Assembly: GCA_900540475.1 (NCBI GenBank) | Contig: UQGG01000006.1 | Coordinates: forward strand, 1 to 64,000 | Direction: 5' to 3' | Length of the DNA stretch: 64,000 bases | DNA from: an uncultured Robinsoniella sp. | GTDB lineage: Bacteria > Bacillota > Clostridia > Lachnospirales > Lachnospiraceae | Part shown: positions 43,501-50,300 of the stretch, piece by piece | Position numbering within the stretch: position 1 is the first letter of the stretch | Layout of the letters: each line of letters opens with the position of its first letter | Notes under the pieces: model-generated | Seen by the model: the letters and a program-made list of their open reading frames with translations, nothing else | What the model was told of the DNA's origin: nothing | The model's database searches: none | Position numbers and translations under genes: made by a program

Positions 43501-44673
43501 GAGGTGCTGGATGCAGCTGTTAAAGCAGGACATCCCCTCCTTTACCGTGCAGGAACCAGCCAGAAGGATGCAGAGCAGTCAGCTGTCCAGATCCGTCAGG
43601 CAATTGAGGATCTGAGCGGCGGAGGGGAAACGCAGGAAGCAGATCTGACAAGCCTGAGACTTGCGGTTGCCATGGCTGAAAAATTAGAAAAACAGCAAAA
43701 AGAGAATAGCTGCTTTACAGAGGAAAGCTGGGCAGCAGTTGAAGAGGCATTAGTTCTGGCAAGAGAGGTACTTGAGAAGCCACAGGTAACGCAGGAAGAG
43801 GTAGACAGAGCATTTTTGAAGCTGATTACACTATGTAATCTTTTGGAGAATGACACTCAGAAAATAGGGTTAAAGGCAGTTATTGACGGTGCGGAAGCGA
43901 TTCTGGCAGATGAGGAAAGTCTGGCACAGTACACGGAAGAAAGTGCAGAGGCAGTCAGATCTGCCCTTGCAGAAGCAAAAAGGGCATATACAAACGATGG
44001 TGTGAGCCAGGAAACGGTAAATGAGGCAGCCCGGAAGCTTATGGATGCAGTGACGGGATTACTGTTAAAGAGTGAGGACACCAGGCTTGACATTTTGATT
44101 CAAAAGGCGGAAGCAATCTTAAAAAATGAGGCACAGTATACACCATCCAGTATTGCCGGATTAAGAACGGCACTGGAGGCAGCAAAGGGGATTGCAGAAA
44201 ACAGCCAGGCAGGGATAAGCGAAATTAACAAGGCATATCAGGAATTGGCAGAGGCGATGACATCTCTAATTAGAAAAGGTAACAAATCGGAGCTTAAAAA
44301 TGCACTGGACATGGCAGACCAGATTCTACAGAACTCAAAAAAATACCTGGAAAGCAGTATATCGGGGCTTCAGGGATTGACAGACGAAGCACGAAAGGTT
44401 TATGATGATGTGGAGTCAGATGCAGGGCGTATCGGTGAAGTGCTGAAGAGATTGATTCATGAGATTCTCAAAGCCCGCCTTATGGGAGATACGGACCTGA
44501 ACGGAGTGGTAGATACAAAGGACTCCGCAGAACTGTTAAAGTATAATGCAGAACTCAGATCATTTACTGAGGAACAGGAGCAGTTAGCGGATGTAAATGG
44601 GGATGGAACGGCAGACAGCGGGGACGCAGCCGTAATTCTGCAGTATGCCGCGGAAAAAATTGTATCATTTTAG
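40552..44673 (+). CDS. secreted GH30 glycoside hydrolase with FIVAR repeats and dockerin
   Basis: A 1373-residue secreted enzyme. Signal peptide to about 36. GH30 barrel and beta-sandwich about 60-580: DGWGTSLCWWGN near the start, acid/base Glu267 (EPLNEPDTNYWH) and nucleophile Glu375 (WMSEITRGGG). The WGTSLCWW pattern resembles endo-beta-1,6-galactanases (GH30_5). Then a jelly-roll module (about 600-715), an Ig-like Big_4 module (735-800), a malectin-like module (803-957), one degenerate and four good FIVAR repeats (958-1305) and a type-I dockerin (1308-1373; DTDLNGVVDTKD, DVNGDGTADSGD). The start at 40552 follows AAAGGAG. From the Big_4 module on it is clearly paralogous to the GH43 protein. 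Confidence 0.9.
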   Translation: MRKKKRFKQAAAGMTALMMGAAAVLSPIAGIPVMAAEVPVMAEGVPVMAAEEPKMTGEIAVDPDIHYQTLDGWGTSLCWWGNIIGSWGDADWNGNGRADREEIAELAFSPEYLNLNIVRYNVGGGDKADSSIKRCEGLVPGWTKDMTGTEDGSGDFDSEAFYGKTTEEMSDAGQLWMLEQANKYHYDYAHETGEENTIINKVFSNSPPYYMTKSGTSTGGYWNDSNNLKDDYYDDFAMYLARSANWVDQNLKSKFGVGVSYIEPLNEPDTNYWHEGSTKQEGCIFNTGELQSRAYREMLNAMDAEEFQGNLKDIKITGTDETSLWTAINSFNRLDDDIKKEMDTISAHTYSGSDSERKELRQIAEKYDKGLWMSEITRGGGSHYDGSHESMDAANTRSQSEGIMSDLKYMQPTAWIAWLVADSEYECLQTNSNWGLIHAVFEKDGQPVPDYHTNLVDGNGNRKDWVPGEGYWAVTKQLYTMMQYSKYLKAGYTMIDIQDSNMCAAISPEGDELVIVAQNFEGERNTTVDLSAFKNAEAAELYRTSDSESCQLAETQDVVDGILDVTLPSNSVSTYIIRSNDGSAICSPGDYAKVVDANVEKPEEEWTSDLNKFTYTGSWGNSAADFGGGKYTTAPEASAEFTFEGTQAQIYGSQAPEGAVVNISVDGGEQKEVSLVSDFKEGGVLIYHTGMLEDGKHTITISKAADQDGKLLEISSGRIINGTLEEKIERIDKSEQVYTVSGVQPILPDTVTARTNMGNKLEKKVIWNLDGIDFTGNVTLEGTVSETAVKAAVDVQITPENVQYFIDCNNPGSPEYKRVNRYAELFNKTPDQKYEEGSWGYAEEYGKYDGDINDNYDTGWYAGQGQEIRYTVPVEAGTYRVSMGFKEWWNQDRPMKVSVTAGEKTTELGTANTWKNNNPWNEEYYEFTCETAGDVTFSVAADKGPDPVLSFIRVQSKLNLQELKDALAGAAAVDRSQYTQEKLEVLDAAVKAGHPLLYRAGTSQKDAEQSAVQIRQAIEDLSGGGETQEADLTSLRLAVAMAEKLEKQQKENSCFTEESWAAVEEALVLAREVLEKPQVTQEEVDRAFLKLITLCNLLENDTQKIGLKAVIDGAEAILADEESLAQYTEESAEAVRSALAEAKRAYTNDGVSQETVNEAARKLMDAVTGLLLKSEDTRLDILIQKAEAILKNEAQYTPSSIAGLRTALEAAKGIAENSQAGISEINKAYQELAEAMTSLIRKGNKSELKNALDMADQILQNSKKYLESSISGLQGLTDEARKVYDDVESDAGRIGEVLKRLIHEILKARLMGDTDLNGVVDTKDSAELLKYNAELRSFTEEQEQLADVNGDGTADSGDAAVILQYAAEKIVSF

Positions 44674-44694
44674 CTAATTCTGCTGAAAGCGGCT

Positions 44695-44790
44695 TTCAAA
44701 CATGCTATGGGGCATGTTTGAACCAGGCGCTGTCAGCAAAGCCATAAATCCGGATGTATCTTACGTATTCAGATATGTCCGGATTTTTTT
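44695..44790 (+). terminator. double hairpin terminator after the GH30 gene
   Basis: First hairpin: TTCAAACATGC (44695-44705) / GCATGTTTGAA (44712-44722), no T-tract. Second: AAATCCGGA (44746-44754) / TCCGGATTT (44778-44786), extended inside by ATCT/AGAT, running into seven T residues (44784-44790). The second is the real terminator. Confidence 0.88.
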
Positions 44791-44854
44791 GCTTATGAAT
44801 TTACCCGGGGAAATTGTTTGTGCTACAAAGGAGAAAATGGAGAAGGAAAAGAGT

Positions 44855-46378
44855 ATGGAGAGCAGCTGTAAGATAATGATAGTGGATGACGAGTTTATTA
44901 TGCGTCAGGGAATACGATTTATGATGAGATGGGAAGAAGAGGGATATGAAATAGTGGGAGAGGCATCCAACGGAAAAGAAGCGCTGGATCTGATCCCCCA
45001 ACTGGAACCGCATATTATTTTATGCGATATTGCAATGCCCATTATGAGCGGGCTGGATTTTATTAAAATTGTAAACAGAGAATATCCGGATATTAAAACC
45101 GTTGTTTTGAGCAGTTATGATAATTTCGAATATGTGAGGGAAGCCCTGCTCAATGGTGCGGCAGACTATGTATTAAAGCCCACCCTTAATTCTGAGGAGC
45201 TTCTGAAACTGGTACGAAAGGTATCACAGGACATACCGGATCTGCAATTAAAGAAAAAAACGGTATCCGGTCTGGATAAGATGCTGGAAAGATACTTAAC
45301 AGGCTGTGAAAATGAACTGAAGGGAACGGATGAGTTTCGGAATGTACTGCCGCACAGCTGTTACCGGCTGTTTGTACTCCCGCTGCGCTGCAGGGATGGC
45401 AGCGGTGTGGATATTTCCCCTGTGCTGTATGAGAAAATGGAGGAATTTCTGAATAATATTTCATACTGCAGATATTTAAGGTTTCTCCTGCGTCGGGAAA
45501 CCCTGTGCGTGATATTAAATTACGGGGTGCGGGACGAAGAACGGTTGATGGAGGACCTCCGGGATTTTATGAACCAGCTTGGGATGATTTCAGAAAGAAT
45601 CCTTGGAACGCTGGGATTCCAGTACAAGAAACTGGAAGATTTAAAAAAGGATTTCCAGACTCCGGGATTTCTGGAGCGGGAAAGCTTCTACTATAGAGGC
45701 ATTCATCTGTGCAGTATCCGGGAAATCACAGAGGAAGATACTTTAGAAAAATTTGATTTCCGCAAATTTGCATCAGCGGTAGTATCTCATAAATACATTG
45801 AGGCAATAGAAATTTTCCGCATCTATATTGAAAAAGCAGTTAAAATCCAGATGCCGGAATTTAAGCTAAAAAACCAGACCAAAAATCTTTTGTATAATCT
45901 GATTGGGGATTCAGATGACCGGGTTCAGGAACTGGAAGAGATCAGCAGGGAGGCTTTTGATAAAATTGAAAAATCATCCTGCTGTGAAGAATTTCTGGAT
46001 GTTTTTGAAGAAATCATAGAGAAGATCGTGACAGTCCTTGAGACCACGGAGGAAGACCAAAACGTATATTTGGGTAAAATTCTGGATTATATCCAGAAGC
46101 ATTATACGGAGGAATTGAATCTGCAGAATCTTGCCGCAGAATTTAATTTCAGTTACTCCTATTTGTCTGCCTACTTCAATCAGCATGCCTGCGAAGGGTT
46201 TAGTGAGTATGTAAATAAGATCCGCATACAGAAAGCCTGTGAGTTTTTAAAAGAGTCCAGATATTCCATAGCCCAGGTCAGCTCTGTAGTAGGCTACTCC
46301 GATCACAGCTATTTCTGCCGCGTCTTTAAGAAGATAACAGGGAAAACGCCCAGTGCCTACAGAAGGGATAACCGGTGA
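44855..46378 (+). CDS. YesN-type response regulator with AraC DNA-binding domain (second copy)
   Basis: A 507-residue regulator, a close paralogue of the one at 5365. The receiver domain has phospho-acceptor Asp58 (CDIAMPIMSGLD) and ADYVLKPTLN; the AraC domain occupies about 400-505 (FNFSYSYLSAYFNQHACEG; GYSDHSYFCRVFKKITGKTPSAYR). I chose ATG 44855, eight bases after AAGGA; ATG 44837 has an AAAGGAG too close at three bases. It lies directly after the GH30 terminator and its stop overlaps the partner kinase region. It most likely controls the cohesin/dockerin genes. Confidence 0.9.
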   Translation: MESSCKIMIVDDEFIMRQGIRFMMRWEEEGYEIVGEASNGKEALDLIPQLEPHIILCDIAMPIMSGLDFIKIVNREYPDIKTVVLSSYDNFEYVREALLNGAADYVLKPTLNSEELLKLVRKVSQDIPDLQLKKKTVSGLDKMLERYLTGCENELKGTDEFRNVLPHSCYRLFVLPLRCRDGSGVDISPVLYEKMEEFLNNISYCRYLRFLLRRETLCVILNYGVRDEERLMEDLRDFMNQLGMISERILGTLGFQYKKLEDLKKDFQTPGFLERESFYYRGIHLCSIREITEEDTLEKFDFRKFASAVVSHKYIEAIEIFRIYIEKAVKIQMPEFKLKNQTKNLLYNLIGDSDDRVQELEEISREAFDKIEKSSCCEEFLDVFEEIIEKIVTVLETTEEDQNVYLGKILDYIQKHYTEELNLQNLAAEFNFSYSYLSAYFNQHACEGFSEYVNKIRIQKACEFLKESRYSIAQVSSVVGYSDHSYFCRVFKKITGKTPSAYRRDNR

Positions 46379-46383
46379 TTCTC

Positions 46384-48141
46384 ATGAAGAGAAGCATATG
46401 GACAGGAAAAACAGTGCATTCCAAAAGCATGGTTACGAAAATCCTTGCAGTTTTCACAGCCGGAATTCTGTTTGCCATTCTTGCAGTTACGGCAATTATT
46501 ATCGGCATGTCGAAAAATATATTTGTGGACACCTATATAAGGTCACAAGAGAAGGTATTTTTAAGGATTGAACATGAGCTGAACAATTACCATGAAGACC
46601 TTATGAAGCTCTTCAGCGCATTAAATTCCAGCTGGAATTTGAAACTCTACCTGCATGACGGTGAAAAGAGCCCTCAGTTTACCTTTAAGATCACGTACAA
46701 GGCTGACCAGGATATGAAAAAAGCAATTCCATCCAGCATGGACAATATCAGTGCCATGGCAGTGAGCAAGAGCGGTAAGAGTTATCTCAACCGGGAAGAA
46801 ACCATTATAACTCCCGTGGCGGAGATTATGGAGTCGGAAGAAGCCAAATACGCTATGGAAAACCCGGAAACCGTACAGTACATATTCAAACAGAACGGCT
46901 ATACTTCAACAACCAGGAATACGCCGGTCATGATGGCGGTGAAAGCGCTGCGGGCAACGGGAAGTGAAAAACCATACGGAGTTGCGTATATTACACTTAA
47001 GGAGCGTGATTTCAAGCGTTATTATGAATATTTTACATCACAGTATGCGGAGTTTTATATGGTGAACCAGAAAGGGACGGTTGTTTCTTCTTCCGATAAT
47101 CAGATGGTCTGGCAGCAAATGCCCAAGAAAAACACGGGCATGGTCCTGAAGAAAGAGCTTGCCTACTATCATTGTACGGCATATGGCATTATCAATACCC
47201 AGAAAGCCCTGGGCAACCTGTATAATGAACCCCTGCTGTGGGTGATCTGCGTTGGAATTATGGCGGCTGCATGTATCATCATATTTATTATAACCAGACA
47301 GACGGCACTTCCCATGTCCAAACTGGTATATAAGATGTCAAATGCCAGAAAGACCAGGTATGATGAGCACATTGAGCTTACCGGGTCAAGAGAAGTAGAG
47401 GAATTATCCTGTACTTATAATGAGATGCTGGACGAGTTAAACCGGTATATCAGTGAACTTCTCACAATCCAGAAAGAGAAACGCAGAGCGGAGATTACGG
47501 CGCTTCAGATGCAGATTAACCCTCACTATATCTATAATACCCTTGCTAGTATTAAATGGCTTATTTTCCAGGGAGATGTTGACAAATCCACCAAGACCAT
47601 AGATGCATTTATTGCGCTCCTGAGAAGCACCATCAGCAATATGGACGAGTATATTACCATCGAAAGGGAAATCGAAAACCTGAAAAATTATGTGCTGATC
47701 AACAACACCAGATACGGAGATAAAGTAAGGGTAGAATACTTTGTGACCTTCGGCTGTGAGGAATGCAAGATACCCAAGATGATCTTACAGCCATTTGTGG
47801 AAAATGCATTTTTCCATGCATTTCCTTATGAGGCAGAGGGAAATATCAAGATTTTAGTACGTATGCTAAGCGGTAAGCTTCAAATACAGATTGTGGATAA
47901 TGGTGTGGGGATACCAGACGAGAGCCTGCAGAAGCTGACCGGAGAAAATGCCAAAACAGAGCATTTCAGCGGAATCGGCATCAACAACGTCTCCGACAGG
48001 CTGAAGCTTCTGTACGGAAGTGAGTACGGGATAAAAATTGAGAGCAAGGAGAACCAGGGTACCACCGTTACCATTCAGATTCCGGTGAAAAATAATCGGA
48101 ATGTCTGGCTTGAATCGAACAAAGATTGCAATCAGGTCTGA
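46384..48141 (+). CDS. YesM-type sensor histidine kinase (second copy)
   Basis: A 585-residue membrane kinase, paralogous to the one at 6902. Transmembrane helices near residues 18-42 and 290-310 flank the external sensor. HAMP follows (TRQTALPMSKLVYKM), then phospho-acceptor His381 in QINPHYIYNTLASIKW, N box PFVENAFFHAFP and G boxes DNGVGI and GIGINNV. A GTG at 46375 overlapping the regulator stop and spaced well from AGAAGGG is an equally possible start. The external domain is diverged from the first kinase, which suggests a different signal ligand. Confidence 0.9.
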   Translation: MKRSIWTGKTVHSKSMVTKILAVFTAGILFAILAVTAIIIGMSKNIFVDTYIRSQEKVFLRIEHELNNYHEDLMKLFSALNSSWNLKLYLHDGEKSPQFTFKITYKADQDMKKAIPSSMDNISAMAVSKSGKSYLNREETIITPVAEIMESEEAKYAMENPETVQYIFKQNGYTSTTRNTPVMMAVKALRATGSEKPYGVAYITLKERDFKRYYEYFTSQYAEFYMVNQKGTVVSSSDNQMVWQQMPKKNTGMVLKKELAYYHCTAYGIINTQKALGNLYNEPLLWVICVGIMAAACIIIFIITRQTALPMSKLVYKMSNARKTRYDEHIELTGSREVEELSCTYNEMLDELNRYISELLTIQKEKRRAEITALQMQINPHYIYNTLASIKWLIFQGDVDKSTKTIDAFIALLRSTISNMDEYITIEREIENLKNYVLINNTRYGDKVRVEYFVTFGCEECKIPKMILQPFVENAFFHAFPYEAEGNIKILVRMLSGKLQIQIVDNGVGIPDESLQKLTGENAKTEHFSGIGINNVSDRLKLLYGSEYGIKIESKENQGTTVTIQIPVKNNRNVWLESNKDCNQV

Positions 48142-48194
48142 AATATTGTAATATTATAATAGGAAGAAATCCAAAATGACAGGAGGGCAATAAA

Positions 48195-48461
48195 ATGTTC
48201 AGTTTTAATAAAAGTGATGTTTATGTAGGCTACTCTCTGGTTGAAATGAACCGTGTCCGGGATATTCTGGACCAGGCGAAGATTAAATACGATTATAAGG
48301 TTATGAACCACGGCGGACAGTGGATTCCCGGTAGAGGTACGGCAAGAGCATATTTTGGAAGTGCCGGCGTGAACCCTGAACAGGAACGCCAGTATAGGAT
48401 CTTTGTGGATAAGAATGATTATGAAAAGGCAAAATACCTGATTCTTCAAGAAAATAATTGA
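48195..48461 (+). CDS. small DUF2007-like protein
   Basis: An 88-residue soluble protein preceded by AGGAGGG. It contains VYVGYSLVEMNRVRDILDQAKI near the start (split here as a beta-alpha unit) and ends FVDKNDYEKAKYLIL, a ferredoxin-like alternation reminiscent of DUF2007 putative signal-transducing proteins. A central loop is Gly/Arg-rich (HGGQWIPGRGTAR). Function unknown. It follows the kinase gene by 53 bases and may be read from the same transcript. Confidence 0.65.
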   Translation: MFSFNKSDVYVGYSLVEMNRVRDILDQAKIKYDYKVMNHGGQWIPGRGTARAYFGSAGVNPEQERQYRIFVDKNDYEKAKYLILQENN

Positions 48462-48616
48462 CGGCAGTAAATAGTTCCTTCATAATAGAACATAATAAGG
48501 AAAACAATGAAATTTAAGAAAAATAATTAGATTACTATATGCAGATAAATGCATAAATATACAATTGTCTGTCAGGATACCTGATAAAAATACCGAAGAT
48601 GAGATAAGGAGCCCTT

Positions 48617-49075
48617 ATGGATGAATTAAAAGAGGAACAGACTGTTGAGGAATGGGAAAAAGAATACCGGGGTATTACCGTTAAATATGAGAAGAGCTGG
48701 GTGCGGATTGTATGCGACCAGATTCTGAAAGACTATCTGGATGAGGCAGGCAATGGTTCCCTGGCGCTTGCAGATTATGCCCTTGGACGTTACAAGGAAA
48801 AGTTTGGATGTGAGCTGGATATTAAGAGGCATTCACTTGCAATTGAAATCCTGGCACACGTGTATGCTGACAAGTTTGCAGGATCAATGCTGGATATGAA
48901 AAAAGGGCTTGCACCTACGGAATTGCAGGCAATGGAGGCAAAGATGGAGGAGATCAAAGAACATACGGGTGTCATTGACTGCGGTGAAAAGTCCGTGGAT
49001 TCTAACCGTGTAGTCTGGGATAATCTGGAACCGCTCCATGGAATTATTTATGGTGTAATGGGGAAACATGCGTAA
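48617..49075 (+). CDS. hypothetical protein
   Basis: A 152-residue soluble, mostly helical protein with no signal peptide or membrane segment. The N-terminal 30 residues are very charged (DELKEEQTVEEWEKEYRG). I do not recognise a family. ATAAGGAG precedes the ATG at a short spacing. It stands just before the CdaR-like regulator in the same direction, separated by a good promoter, so a functional link is not implied. Confidence 0.6.
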   Translation: MDELKEEQTVEEWEKEYRGITVKYEKSWVRIVCDQILKDYLDEAGNGSLALADYALGRYKEKFGCELDIKRHSLAIEILAHVYADKFAGSMLDMKKGLAPTELQAMEAKMEEIKEHTGVIDCGEKSVDSNRVVWDNLEPLHGIIYGVMGKHA

Positions 49076-49080
49076 AACAT

Positions 49081-49109
49081 TTGCTATTTTCCCAAAAATG
49101 TTTTATAGT
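49081..49109 (+). promoter_or_regulatory. promoter for the CdaR-like regulator
   Basis: TTGCTA (49081-49086), 17-base spacer, TATAGT (49104-49109), 36 bases before the ATG at 49145. Confidence 0.65.
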
Positions 49110-49144
49110 ATCTGTATAAATTTACAAAGTGAGGAAGTGAAAGA

Positions 49145-50233
49145 ATGATTTCAAGCCAGGTTTTACAAAATGCTATTGACGAATTACGTGCAATCACCAG
49201 GATTGATTTGTGTATCATGGATCTGGAGGGCCGTTTGGTCGTTACGACATTTGCAGACAATGACATCGCAGGTGATACCGTGCAGCTGTTTGCTGATTCT
49301 GCAGCAGACAGTCAGGTTATACAGGGATATCATTTCTTTAAGATATTTGATGAGAGAACCGTGGAATACGTACTGATTGCCAAGGGTTCCAGTGAAGATG
49401 CATATATGATAGGAAAAGTTGCAGTCTGTGAAATTCAGAATCTGATTGTAGCTTATAAAGAACGTTTTGATAAAAATAACTTTATCCAGAACTTATTGCT
49501 GGACAACCTGTTATTGGTAGATATTTATAACCGTGCGAAGAAGCTTCATATTGAAACTGAGGCAAGGCGTGTGGTATTTATGGTAGAGACGAAATACGAA
49601 AAGGATAACAATGCACTGGAGACAGTGAAGAGCCTTTTTGCATCAAAGCCAAAGGATTATATCACTGCAGTAGACGAAAAGAGTATCATCTTAGTGAAGG
49701 AATTAAAGCCGGAAGATACTTATGAGGATATTGATGAGATTGCCAAGATGCTCAGGGATATGTTAAATGCTGAAGCGATGTCCAGCGTCCGTATTGCTTA
49801 CGGAACGATTGTGGATGAAATTAAATTGGTATCGAAGTCTTATAAAGAAGCGAAGATGGCACTGGACGTAGGGAAAATCTTCTACGTTGAGAAAAATATT
49901 ATTGCATACAATACACTGGGTATTGGACGCCTCATCTATCAGCTTCCGATTCCGCTGTGTCAGATGTTTATGAAGGAAGTATTCGGTGAGAAAATGCCGG
50001 ACAGCTTCGATGATGAAACACTGATGACCATCAATAAATTCTTTGAAAACAACCTGAATGTCTCCGAGACATCCAGACAGCTTTTCGTTCATCGTAATAC
50101 GTTAGTTTACCGTCTGGAAAAACTCCAGAAGAGCACCGGTCTTGATATCCGCGTGTTTGATGACGCATTAACGTTCAAGATTGCCCTCATGGTTGTAAAT
50201 TATATGAAATATATGGAAATACAGGATTTTTAA
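49145..50233 (+). CDS. CdaR/PucR-type transcriptional regulator
   Basis: A 362-residue regulator. The N-terminal third is a putative sensor domain like the sugar-diacid recognition domain of CdaR (starts MISSQVLQNAIDELRAITRI). The centre is a GGDEF-like degenerate domain and the C-terminus a PucR/HTH_30 helix-turn-helix (about 300-355: NNLNVSETSRQLFVHRNTLV then RLEKLQKSTGLDI). CdaR proteins respond to hydroxy-acids. The next gene, an aconitase-family hydratase, is 67 bases downstream, so an organic-acid link is plausible. Confidence 0.85.
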   Translation: MISSQVLQNAIDELRAITRIDLCIMDLEGRLVVTTFADNDIAGDTVQLFADSAADSQVIQGYHFFKIFDERTVEYVLIAKGSSEDAYMIGKVAVCEIQNLIVAYKERFDKNNFIQNLLLDNLLLVDIYNRAKKLHIETEARRVVFMVETKYEKDNNALETVKSLFASKPKDYITAVDEKSIILVKELKPEDTYEDIDEIAKMLRDMLNAEAMSSVRIAYGTIVDEIKLVSKSYKEAKMALDVGKIFYVEKNIIAYNTLGIGRLIYQLPIPLCQMFMKEVFGEKMPDSFDDETLMTINKFFENNLNVSETSRQLFVHRNTLVYRLEKLQKSTGLDIRVFDDALTFKIALMVVNYMKYMEIQDF

Positions 50234-50245
50234 TTAAGATATAAC

Positions 50246-50268
50246 AGAGCCTGTCACAGACAGGCTCT
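50246..50268 (+). terminator. perfect hairpin between the regulator and hydratase genes
   Basis: AGAGCCTGTC, ACA loop, GACAGGCTCT. A 10-bp perfect stem without a T-tract. It may attenuate transcription into the hydratase gene or protect the mRNA end. Confidence 0.5.
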
Positions 50269-50300
50269 GGGAAACATAATAGAAAAGGAGTAACGATCAA

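Noticed and set aside
44695..44722. First hairpin after the GH30 gene as the terminator
   Set aside because: It has no T-tract; the second hairpin ending at 44790 has seven T residues.
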